Below are positions 36,922-46,497 of a DNA stretch of 64,000 nucleotides, one piece after another. Made by a program: the position numbers and the translations under genes. Each line of letters starts with the position of its first letter. Position 1 is the stretch's first letter. The stretch comes from Streptomyces uncialis (lineage in GTDB: Bacteria > Actinomycetota > Actinomycetes > Streptomycetales > Streptomycetaceae). The stretch is from the NCBI RefSeq assembly GCF_036250755.1, contig NZ_CP109583.1:8302001-8366000 (forward strand). Direction: 5' to 3'. The notes beneath the pieces are model-generated. The model did not search any database. It saw only the letters and a program-made list of their open reading frames with translations, and was not told where the DNA came from.

Positions 36922-37266
36922 ATGACGACTTGAAGAGCACCGACCGGGCGGCAGCGCTGGGTCAAGGTCGCGACCTGGGACACGGTCAGCCACGGCGATC
37001 GCCGAAGCTGCGCTGCCTGCGGGACACCCGTCCGCTCCTACCAGTTCCGTCTCCATGAGCCTGAGTCCTCGATGTTCGAGCGGTGCGTCGGCTTGGCATG
37101 GTGTTCCGGGTGCCGGATCTACTCCGCTGCGATGGTCCGGATTCCCCGAACGCGTGTCCTCGTCGACGCGCTGGGATCCCTGCCTGCGGACGAGCGTGTT
37201 CGACTGCGCCGCAGCGAGGTGAAACTGATCGACCATCTCGATCGCCAACGCGACCGGAGGTCGTGA
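36922..37266 (+). pseudogene. Small zinc-ribbon protein gene with an in-frame stop
   Basis: Reading from ATG 36922 gives Met-Thr-Thr, then TGA at 36931-36933, then an uninterrupted 110-codon frame: RAPTGRQRWVKVATWD, SCAACGTPVRSYQF, FERCVGLAWCSGCRIY and SEVKLIDHLDRQRDRRS. Two CxxC knuckles (CAAC and CSGC) suggest a zinc ribbon; I recall similar small hypothetical proteins in Streptomyces. There is no ATG or GTG between the stop and 37072, and that later ATG would remove the first CxxC. A GGGAGAG lies before the 36922 ATG. The simplest reading is a nonsense mutation very near the start, or translation from an unusual start. Confidence 0.5.
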
Positions 37267-37417
37267 TCCGCATCCCGAGGGTGGCACTGCCGATGTCGCG
37301 CTCACTCGTGAGTCGGTCCGGCGGCTCCAGCCGATCAACGTGCCCGGCGCACGAGTGGTGCCCGGCCGGAGCCCCTTCGATGCCTCCGATCGTCGGTGAG
37401 ACCGGATGCACCCCGGG

Positions 37418-38443
37418 TCAGGGGCGGGTGGCGGCGAAGTACGGCATCGAGTCCAGTGGGGTGAGCTCGACGTTCTTGCCCGTGCGGGGCGCGTGGATCG
37501 CCTTCCCGTCGCCCACGTACATCCCGTTGTGCTGGGTGTTGTTGTACCAGTAGATGATGTCGCCCGGCTGGAGGTCCTCCCGTGCGACCTGGCGACCGGC
37601 CGAGTACTGCTGGATGACCGTGCGCGGCAGTGAGACCCCGGCCGTGCGCCACGCCGTTCCCGTGAGCCCCGAGCAGTCGAAGGAGTCCGGGCCGGTCGAC
37701 CCCCACTCGTACGGCTTGCCGAGCTGCGCGTACGCGAAGCGGACCGCGTCGCGGGCGCGGCCGCTCGCCGAGCCCTGGTACGCCGCGGGCTTGTCGCTGT
37801 TGCCCGCGGCCTTGTCCTCCTTCTTCTCCGCCTCCCGCATCTCGGTCCGCTGCTCGGCCGTGAGGCTGTTGAGCAGCTTCCGCGCCGCACCCAACTTGCC
37901 CTGGATCTCCTCCTTCTTGCCGCTCAGGCGCTCGCGCGCCTTCTCCGCCGCGCCCACCTTCCGTCCCGCCTCGGCGCGTGTTCGGGCGAGCTCGCGGCGC
38001 TTGGACTCCAGGGCGGTGAGCTCGGTGGCCTGGCGCGCGCTCATGCGGTCCAGCGCCTGGGCCCGGTCGAGATAGCTGTCGGGGTCCGCCGACAGGAACA
38101 GTCCGAGCGTCGGGTCGACCCCGCCGCTGCGGTACTGGGCCGCCGCCATGGGCCCCATCCGCGCCCGCAGTTCGTCGACCTCGGCCTGCTGGTCGGCCAT
38201 CCGGCGGTGGGCCGCGTTGGCCTCCTTCTGGAGTTTCGCCTTCCGTTCCAGGATCGCGTTGTACTCCTCCGTCGGCGCCTCGGCCTCCTCGTAGAGCGCG
38301 GCCACCTGCTGGCGTACCTCGTCGAGGGAGGGCTTCGGCGCGGCCTGCCCCTGGGTGGGCAGCAGCGAGACGGTCCCGGCCGTCGCGGCCAGGACGGCGA
38401 GCCGGGGACGGCTCGGCGGCTTCGGTCGGCGGTGCGTCCCCAT
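37418..38443 (-). CDS. Secreted NlpC/P60 peptidoglycan hydrolase
   Basis: A 341-residue exported cell-wall hydrolase. A twin-arginine-poor Sec-type signal peptide (to about residue 34, ending QGQAA) is followed by a long coiled-coil region (residues about 38-215, with many Glu/Arg/Ala heptads) and a C-terminal NlpC/P60 domain. Catalytic Cys is in FDCSGLTG, the His in QHNGMYVG and the third polar residue near IHAPRTG. Such enzymes cut D-Glu-meso-DAP (or LL-DAP) links in stem peptides during growth or division. The promoter region carries a BlaI-type site (38538-38554), and the BlaI/M56 genes lie just upstream, so it is a plausible target of that pair. Confidence 0.92.
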   Translation of the reverse strand: MGTHRRPKPPSRPRLAVLAATAGTVSLLPTQGQAAPKPSLDEVRQQVAALYEEAEAPTEEYNAILERKAKLQKEANAAHRRMADQQAEVDELRARMGPMAAAQYRSGGVDPTLGLFLSADPDSYLDRAQALDRMSARQATELTALESKRRELARTRAEAGRKVGAAEKARERLSGKKEEIQGKLGAARKLLNSLTAEQRTEMREAEKKEDKAAGNSDKPAAYQGSASGRARDAVRFAYAQLGKPYEWGSTGPDSFDCSGLTGTAWRTAGVSLPRTVIQQYSAGRQVAREDLQPGDIIYWYNNTQHNGMYVGDGKAIHAPRTGKNVELTPLDSMPYFAATRP

Positions 38444-38537
38444 GGCGGACCACTCCTTCGCTCACCGGGGCGGCGGACGCCGGGGCGGGCGTCCGCCGCA
38501 CGTGCCGGTGGGGTTGTGACGTCGATATCGTCAACAA

Positions 38538-38554
38538 CTTAGTAGATTCGTAGT
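38538..38554. promoter_or_regulatory. Candidate BlaI operator before the NlpC/P60 gene
   Basis: CTTAGTAGATTCGTAGT lies in the AT-richest part of the gap between the M56 gene and the hydrolase, about 95 bases before the latter's start. AGTAG/GTAGT half-sites resemble known BlaI boxes, and the same 17-mer pattern recurs at 36314. Confidence 0.55.
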
Positions 38555-38624
38555 TCGGCCCACAATCCCGGGCACCGGATACGCGGGAGCGGCGGGGGAC
38601 CGGGTACGCGGCCGGGTACGGGCG

Positions 38625-39536
38625 TCAGCCGACGCCGTGCAGACAGCCCATCGCCAGCGGGAGGAGCACGACCGCTGCCGCGGCCGCGGCCAGGCCCGTC
38701 CGCAGGACGAACGGGGGTCGGTGGCGCGGGGCGAGCACGCGCCGCAGCCGGAGCAGGGCGGTGGGGCCGCCCACCGCGAACGCGCCCGCCGGGGCGGTCG
38801 CCGTCGCCATCCCGTACATCGCCGCCGCCAGGACATCCCCGGGCTGACGGCGCAGCGCGTGGTCGTCGGCGATCATCTCCAGCAGGACCGCGGTCTGTTC
38901 CTGGCCGTGCCGGGCCAGTGGGAGCCACCGGAACACCCGGGCGAACCCGCCGGCCGCGGCGAGCACCAGATGATGGCGCCCCGTGATGTGGGCGCGCTCG
39001 TGCAGCAGGACCGCGTCGAGCTGGTCGTCCGACAGCAGCCGCAGGGCGCCCGCGCTGACCACGACCCGGGGGCCGCGGCCGGGCAGGCAGTACGCGGCGG
39101 GCCGGTCATGGTCGAGCACCGTCGCGCCGAGCCGCCGCGAGCGGCGTCCCACGATGTCCAGCACCGCCCGGTGCCGGGACCGCGCCCGCCGACCCCGCAG
39201 CACCTCCACCGCGACGGCCAGCGCGACCGTACCCACGACCGCGCCGGGCGCCGCCATCGCGAGCCGCGCCGCCACCGAGGCCGCCGGGACGGCCGCCGGG
39301 TCACCGACCCCGCAACTGTGCAGCAGCCCCACGATCTCCGTGTGCAGATGACCGGCGGGCACCACGACGTCGTAGACGGCCAGCGCCAGCGACACGAGGA
39401 ACGACAGGGTGAGCGCCTGCCAGACGGCGAGCGCCAGCGCCGGGGCGCGGTGCGGCCAGCGGGCCCGCAACAGGGGGACGGGCGCGAGTACCCCGACGGC
39501 CGCCGCGTAGCCGAACAGCGCGGGGGCCGTGCTCAC
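38625..39536 (-). CDS. M56-family membrane metallopeptidase (BlaR1-like, no sensor domain)
   Basis: A 303-residue membrane protein. Three to four hydrophobic segments surround a cytoplasmic zinc-protease motif HERAH (about residues 178-182, in LLHERAHITGRHHL). This is the M56 fold of BlaR1/MecR1, but the C-terminal penicillin-binding sensor domain (about 250 residues in BlaR1) is absent; the protein ends in a final membrane segment. Short M56 proteins of this sort are common in actinobacteria and are thought to cleave or control their BlaI partner. ATG overlaps the blaI stop by 4 bases. Confidence 0.88.
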   Translation of the reverse strand: MSTAPALFGYAAAVGVLAPVPLLRARWPHRAPALALAVWQALTLSFLVSLALAVYDVVVPAGHLHTEIVGLLHSCGVGDPAAVPAASVAARLAMAAPGAVVGTVALAVAVEVLRGRRARSRHRAVLDIVGRRSRRLGATVLDHDRPAAYCLPGRGPRVVVSAGALRLLSDDQLDAVLLHERAHITGRHHLVLAAAGGFARVFRWLPLARHGQEQTAVLLEMIADDHALRRQPGDVLAAAMYGMATATAPAGAFAVGGPTALLRLRRVLAPRHRPPFVLRTGLAAAAAAVVLLPLAMGCLHGVG

Positions 39537-39901
39537 GCGCGGTCCTGCCGCCCGGCCGCGCGCAGCGCCTTGCGCAGCGCGCCGACCTCCTCGGGGCTCA
39601 TCTGCTCCACGAAGTGCGCGAGGGCCACCGGGCGGTCCTCGCTGGCGCCCAGGGCGTCCTCCATCAGCGCCGCCGCGTACTCCTCACGGCTGCGGACCGG
39701 GGTGTACACCCACGCCCGGCCCTCCTTCGCGCGCAGCAGCCAGCCCTTGTTGTAGAGGATGTTCGCCACCGTCATCACGGTGGTGTACGCCAGCGGACGC
39801 CGCTTGTTGATGTCGTCCACGACCTCCCGGACCGTCGCCGGGCGCTCCCAGCGCCACAGGCGGTCCATGATCTCCGCCTCCAGATCCCCCAGCCGACGCA
39901 T
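39533..39901 (-). CDS. blaI: BlaI/MecI-family repressor
   Basis: A 122-residue winged-helix repressor. LGDLEAEIMDRLWRWERPAT and then VREVVDDINKRRPLAYTTVM form the DNA-binding domain, with VMTVANILYNKGWL as recognition region; the C-terminal HFVEQMSPEEVGAL part is the dimerisation/cleavage segment. It is co-translated with the M56 gene. Half-site-like TAGTAGG lies about 45 bases before its start (39940-39950), suggesting autoregulation. In mycobacteria and streptomycetes such repressors respond to cell-wall stress rather than only to beta-lactams. Confidence 0.92.
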   Translation of the reverse strand: MRRLGDLEAEIMDRLWRWERPATVREVVDDINKRRPLAYTTVMTVANILYNKGWLLRAKEGRAWVYTPVRSREEYAAALMEDALGASEDRPVALAHFVEQMSPEEVGALRKALRAAGRQDRA

Positions 39902-39987
39902 CCTCTGCTCCTCCTCCGACACCGCGCGAACGCAGGCCAATAGTAGGCCGTGGGGGCCGGCCGGCGGTCCGCGCACCCGGCGTCGGC

Positions 39988-41346
39988 TCACACCCGGGCG
40001 GGCTGCTCCTCCTCCCCGGGCCGTCCGGCGTCCTTCGCCTCCGTGGGCCGGGGCCGGGTCTCCGGCAGCGCGGCGAAGCAGCACAGGCTCAGCACGGCGA
40101 CCCCGGTCAGCCACCCGGCGACACCCCAGGGCGGTCGGCCGCCGCCGGACAGCGCGGTCGCCACGATCGGGGTGACCGCGCCGCCCAGCACCCCGGCTAG
40201 GTTGTAGCCGACGGCGGCGCCCGTGCACCGCACCCGGGGTTCGTACAGCTCCGGGAGATACGCGGCGATCACCGCGAACATCGTGACGAACGCGATCAGC
40301 GCCACCATGAACCCCAGGGACATCAGCACGGGTTCCCCCGTGCTCAGCAGCGCGACCAGCGGGAACATCCACACCACGGCGAGCGCGCTGCCCGCCAGGC
40401 ACAGCGGACGCCGTCCGAACCGGTCGCTCAGCAGCGCGGCCACCGGCGTCAGCAGCCCCTTCACCGCCACCGGGACCATCACACAGAGCAGCATCAGCGT
40501 GGGACTCACCCCGATCACCTCGGTCCCGTACGCGAGCGCCCAGGTCGACACCGAGTAGAACACCGCGTATCCGCTGGACAGGGCGCCGGCGGTCAGCAGC
40601 ACCAGCCGCCAGTGGCCGCGCAGCACCTCGGCGACGGGCGCGGCGGCCCGTTCCCCGCTCTCGCTGAGGGCCTTGAACTGGGGGGTCTCCGCGAGGGAGG
40701 AGCGCAGCAGCAGACCGCCCGCGGCGAGGATTCCGGCCGCCCAGAACGGCACCCGCCAGCCCCAGGAGTTGAACTGCGCGTCGGTGAGGGTGGCCGTCAG
40801 CAGCAGCATCATGCCGTTCGCCAGCAGGAACCCCAGCGGGGGACCCATCTGCGGGAAGCTGCCCCACAGCCCGCGCCGACCGGCGGGGGCGTGCTCGGCG
40901 GTCAGCAGCACCGCGCCGCCCCACTCACCGCCCAGTCCGATGCCCTGGACGAACCGCAGCACCAGCAGCAGCAGGGGCGCCGCCATCCCGATCGACGCGT
41001 AGGTCGGCACGCATCCCACGGCGACCGTCGCGACCCCGGTCAGCAGCAGCGACGCGAACAGCACGGGCCGCCGCCCGTACCGGTCCCCGACATGGCCGAA
41101 CAGCACCGATCCGAGGGGCCGGGCCACGAAACCCACGCCGAACGTGGCGAACGCGGCGATGGTCCCGGCCAGCGGGGAGAACGACGGGAAGAACAGCGGC
41201 CCCAGCACCAGCGCGGCGGCCGTGCCGTAGATGAAGAAGTCGTAGAACTCGACGGCGGTCCCGGCGAGCGAGGCCGTCGCGAGCCGCAGCATGGACGGCG
41301 TCCCGCTCCGGGAGGACGGCGGCGACGGAGCGTGACTGGTAGACAT
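39988..41346 (-). CDS. MFS transporter, metabolite:H+ symporter (MHS) family
   Basis: A 452-residue transporter with 12 predicted membrane segments. GTAVEFYDFFIYGTAAALV near residue 29, GHVGDRYGRRPVL (loop 2-3) near 83 and the LRFVQGIGLGGEWGGAVLL segment near 131 are typical of the ProP/KgtP/shikimate-permease group, which import organic acids, betaine or aromatic acids with protons. It is divergent from the halogenase that starts the bisindole cluster and marks the probable left border. Whether it belongs to the cluster is unclear; no MHS transporter is standard in related clusters. Confidence 0.92.
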   Translation of the reverse strand: MSTSHAPSPPSSRSGTPSMLRLATASLAGTAVEFYDFFIYGTAAALVLGPLFFPSFSPLAGTIAAFATFGVGFVARPLGSVLFGHVGDRYGRRPVLFASLLLTGVATVAVGCVPTYASIGMAAPLLLLVLRFVQGIGLGGEWGGAVLLTAEHAPAGRRGLWGSFPQMGPPLGFLLANGMMLLLTATLTDAQFNSWGWRVPFWAAGILAAGGLLLRSSLAETPQFKALSESGERAAAPVAEVLRGHWRLVLLTAGALSSGYAVFYSVSTWALAYGTEVIGVSPTLMLLCVMVPVAVKGLLTPVAALLSDRFGRRPLCLAGSALAVVWMFPLVALLSTGEPVLMSLGFMVALIAFVTMFAVIAAYLPELYEPRVRCTGAAVGYNLAGVLGGAVTPIVATALSGGGRPPWGVAGWLTGVAVLSLCCFAALPETRPRPTEAKDAGRPGEEEQPARV

Positions 41347-43322
<1,976 letters not shown>

Positions 43323-43340
43323 GCGGCGGCGGCCGGAGCC

Positions 43341-44615
43341 GTGGCGATGACGATCGATCTGCTGTGGTCAGTACTGCATCTGACCGCCCTGCTCGGGGCC
43401 CTCGGCCTGGTCGCGCTGACCGGGCGGGCCGTCGCGCGGTGGCTGCGGCTGCCGCTGGTGATCGGGGAGATACTGGTCGGCCTGTGCGCCGGGCCCGCCC
43501 TGCTCGCCCTGCTCGGGGGACCGGGCTTCGACCGGCTGCTGCCGGACCATCTCGCCGTCCCGCTGGCCCGGGTCGGTGAGGCGGGGCTGGTGCTGTTCCT
43601 CGTCGGTGTCGTCCACGGGCTGCGGCACGGCCCGGCCGGTCCGGCGAACCGGGCCCTCGGCCGGGTGAGCGCCGGGGTGTTCCTGCTGCCGCTGCTGACC
43701 GGGCTGCTGTTCGCCGGCTGGGTGCTGTGGCTCGGCCCGCCGGGCCTGGCCGGTACGGCGGCGCTGCCCGCGCTGCTGGTGATGCTGCCCGTGGCGATGA
43801 GCGTGACGGCGGTGCCCGTCCTCGCCTGTGTCATCGACGAACGCGGGCCCGGGCTCGGCCGGGCCGCGCCGCTCGCCCTGATGTCCGCGATCCTGCTGGA
43901 CACCGTGGCGTGGCTGCTGCTGGCCGTCGCGCTGGGGCTGGCCGCCGGGGGACTGTGGGGGGTGGCCGGGGCGTTCGCCGCGCTCGGCGTCGGGCTGCTG
44001 CTGGCGCACGGAGGCCGCCGCGCACTCGCCCGCCCCCGGATCACGGCGGCCGCCGCCCGCCGCCCCACGGCCGCCGCCGTGCTGCTCGGCGGGCTCGCGC
44101 TGCTGGCGGCGACCGGGGCCCACGGCGCGGGACTCACCGCCGTCCTCGGCGCGTTCCTCGCGGGCGTCATGGTCCCCCATGACCCCGACGGCCCCTGGAC
44201 CCGGGCGGTCGCCGTCGTCGCCCGGGTCGGCCGGGTGCTGCTCCCGGTGTTCTTCGTCGGCACCGGGATCACCCTGTTCACCGAATCGGCGGGCTCGCTG
44301 CCCTGGTCCGCGACCCTGCTGTGCACCGCGCTGGCGATCGTCGGCAAGGTCGGCGGCGGATACCTCGGCGCGCTGTGGGCGGGGGAGGACCGCCGGACCG
44401 CGCTGCGGGTCGGCGTCCTGGTCAACACCCGCGGACTCACCGAGATCGTGGTCCTCCAGGTGGGCTGGGCGGCGGGCATCCTCACCCCGGGGCTGTTCCT
44501 CGCGATGCTGGTCATGGCGCTCGTCACCACCGTCCTGACCGGACCGCTGCTCTCCCTCATCGACCACCACGCGGCCTCCCGGGAGCCGCTCGTGCGAACA
44601 GGCGGTGTTCCGTGA
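43341..44615 (+). CDS. CPA2-type cation/proton antiporter (RebU-like)
   Basis: A 424-residue membrane protein with about 12 hydrophobic segments of the Kef/NapA sodium/proton antiporter family; LPLVIGEILVGLCAGPALLA near residue 36 and NTRGLTEIVVLQ near the C-terminus are diagnostic. Rebeccamycin and indolotryptoline clusters carry the same kind of gene; a role in export or self-protection is assumed but the mechanism is not settled. GTG at 43341 (an ATG follows two codons later), 18 bases after the halogenase. Its stop overlaps the reductase start (GTGA). Confidence 0.9.
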   Translation: MAMTIDLLWSVLHLTALLGALGLVALTGRAVARWLRLPLVIGEILVGLCAGPALLALLGGPGFDRLLPDHLAVPLARVGEAGLVLFLVGVVHGLRHGPAGPANRALGRVSAGVFLLPLLTGLLFAGWVLWLGPPGLAGTAALPALLVMLPVAMSVTAVPVLACVIDERGPGLGRAAPLALMSAILLDTVAWLLLAVALGLAAGGLWGVAGAFAALGVGLLLAHGGRRALARPRITAAAARRPTAAAVLLGGLALLAATGAHGAGLTAVLGAFLAGVMVPHDPDGPWTRAVAVVARVGRVLLPVFFVGTGITLFTESAGSLPWSATLLCTALAIVGKVGGGYLGALWAGEDRRTALRVGVLVNTRGLTEIVVLQVGWAAGILTPGLFLAMLVMALVTTVLTGPLLSLIDHHAASREPLVRTGGVP

Positions 44616-45145
44616 AACTGTCCCCAGAGATCACCCCGACCCGGTTCCGCGCCCTGATGGCCGGGTTCCCCAGCGGTGTCGCCGTCCTCACGGCCACGGA
44701 CCCCGACGGCGGGCGCCCGTGGGGCATGACGTGCTCCTCCGTGTGCGCGGTGTCGCTCGCCCCGCCCACCCTTCTGGTCTGCGTGCGCACCGGCAGCCCC
44801 ACCCTGGACGCGATGCTCCGCCGGAGCGCCTTCGCGGTGAACCTGCTCCACGACGGGGCCCGCGCCACCGCCGAACTGTTCGCGTCCGGGGCGCCCCACC
44901 GGTTCGACCAGGTCCGCTGGGAGTACCCGGTGACGGGCGGCGGGCCGCATCTGGTCGAGGACGCGCACACCGTCGCGGACTGCGAGGTAAGCGGGCACCA
45001 GGTGGTCGGCAGCCACGCCGTGGTGTTCGGGGAGGTGACCGCGGTCCACCACAGGAGCCCGCCGCGACCCCTGCTGTACGGGCTGCGCCGGTACGCCGCG
45101 TGGCCCCTGCCCGACGTGGACACCGTCTCGTGGGTGGCCCCCTGA
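44612..45145 (+). CDS. Flavin reductase (RebF type)
   Basis: A 177-residue short-chain flavin reductase of the HpaC/RebF group: RALMAGFPSGVAVLTATD, GMTCSSVCAVSLAPPTLLVCV and the ADCEVSGHQVVGSHAVVFGEV end are all typical. It uses NAD(P)H to make FADH2 for the halogenase two genes upstream and perhaps for other flavin enzymes of the cluster. GTG start overlapping the antiporter stop. Confidence 0.92.
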   Translation: MKLSPEITPTRFRALMAGFPSGVAVLTATDPDGGRPWGMTCSSVCAVSLAPPTLLVCVRTGSPTLDAMLRRSAFAVNLLHDGARATAELFASGAPHRFDQVRWEYPVTGGGPHLVEDAHTVADCEVSGHQVVGSHAVVFGEVTAVHHRSPPRPLLYGLRRYAAWPLPDVDTVSWVAP

Positions 45146-45319
45146 CGGCCGTCTCCTGGACGGCTACCTGGACGGCCCCCTGGACGACCTGACGGCGGCC
45201 CGCCGGCACAGCTCGGCACGCCTCCGCACGCCTCGACGGCTCCGCACGGCTAGGGCACGGCTCCACGCGTACGCCCGACTCGGGCACGGCGTCCACCGAC
45301 GGAAGGTCGCCCAGGAACG

Positions 45320-46156
45320 TCACCCAGGGGCGTCGTCGCCCGCGTCGGTGGCCGCGGGCAGCAGCCAGGCGAGGGCCGCCGACACCGCCCCCGCGAGCGG
45401 GTCCCCGCCGGGCGGGAGCTCCACGAGACGGTGCTCGGCGGTGAGCGCCCCGGCGGCCGACCGTGACGACGCCACGGGGACCCGTGCCGCGCCCGTACCG
45501 TGCACGATCAGGGTGGGCGCGGTCACCGCGCCGAGCACCCCGCGCGGCTGGAGCCAGAAGACCTCGTTGAGCATCGCCCGGCCCGCCGCCAGCCCGCAGG
45601 CAGACGCGAGCGCGCCGTCTGCCAGCAGCGTCCGGCCCGCGGGCTCGGTCAGCCGTCCGCCGCGCCACCGCGGCGAATCCGCCGTGAAGTGCTCCTGGTA
45701 GTCGATCAGCGGATCGAACAGCACCAGCCGGCCGATCTCGTCGCCGCGCCGCGCCGCGTACCCCGCGGCCACCCCGCCCGTGAGTCCCGCCGCCAGTACG
45801 GCGATCCGGGCGGCACCGGTCCGCTCCCGCAGCTCCCGCAGCCCGGAGCCGATCAGATTGAGCAGCCCGGACAGGCTCAGCTCCGCCTGCCGCCCCTCGC
45901 TGTGCCCATGGCCCGGCAGATCGAAGCGGAGTGTGGCCACCCCGCCGTCCGCCAGACCCCGGGCGACCCGGGTGAAAAGCCCGCCCTGCTCCCGGTCGGC
46001 ACCCGACCCGTGCAGGAACAGCGCCGCGTCCCGGGAGCCGTCGTGATGCCCCGGCGGTACCAGGAGCGTGCCCGCGAGCCGCAGTCCGTCATGGGTGCGG
46101 ACCAGGACCTCCGCGCCGGTGTCCGGCGGGTCCGCCGGCAGGGTCGCATCGGACAT
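45320..46156 (-). CDS. Alpha/beta-hydrolase-fold protein lacking the usual Ser nucleophile
   Basis: A 278-residue alpha/beta-hydrolase: AALFLHGSGADREQGG near residue 47 gives the oxyanion loop and TLRFDLPGHGHSEG near 78 is typical. The strand-5 nucleophile elbow, however, reads AVLAAGLTGGVAAGY where GxSxG is expected, so the catalytic serine is missing. C-terminal TLIVHGTGAARVPV keeps the family shape. It may be a non-hydrolytic or binding protein. The ATG at 46156 has GGAG upstream. Convergent with the reductase, divergent from the tryptophan oxidase, so it has its own promoter inside the cluster. Its role in bisindole biosynthesis is unknown. Confidence 0.82.
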   Translation of the reverse strand: MSDATLPADPPDTGAEVLVRTHDGLRLAGTLLVPPGHHDGSRDAALFLHGSGADREQGGLFTRVARGLADGGVATLRFDLPGHGHSEGRQAELSLSGLLNLIGSGLRELRERTGAARIAVLAAGLTGGVAAGYAARRGDEIGRLVLFDPLIDYQEHFTADSPRWRGGRLTEPAGRTLLADGALASACGLAAGRAMLNEVFWLQPRGVLGAVTAPTLIVHGTGAARVPVASSRSAAGALTAEHRLVELPPGGDPLAGAVSAALAWLLPAATDAGDDAPG

Positions 46157-46497
46157 CACAACACTCCGTTCGGGCGGGGGCCGGAGCGCCAGCGTGCCCC
46201 CGCCCGGCGCCCGTGGGTGGTCCGGCCCCCGGATTCCCCCGGCTCGCACGGTGTGGACGACCGCCCCGCACGCGACCGGCCCCGCAGGGCCACCGCAAAC
46301 CGTCAAAGGCCCCCGGTGAGTGGGGATGTGGGCGCGGTCGCCGGTCCACAAGATTAGGGGCCGGGGGTTCCACCGCCCTGACGGTCGGTGCTCCGGACGA
46401 AGTCCCGTCGCGGATGGCGGAGGCCGTCACCTCGGCCCCGGCACCCGGGACGGCCCGTCGCCCTCCCCGGTCCCGTCCCCTCTGCCGAAGGAGTCCG
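46157..46497. promoter_or_regulatory. Divergent control region before the core biosynthetic operon
   Basis: A 341-base gap between the hydrolase (minus) and rebO-like gene (plus). The rebO-like frame is open upstream of 46498 but without ribosome site or protein-like content. It must hold the promoter for oxidase, RebC-like and P450 genes. Confidence 0.5.

Noticed and set aside
36588..37417. A possible insertion-sequence remnant
   Set aside because: I looked for transposase motifs and terminal inverted repeats and found none, so only decay, not a mobile element, is supported.
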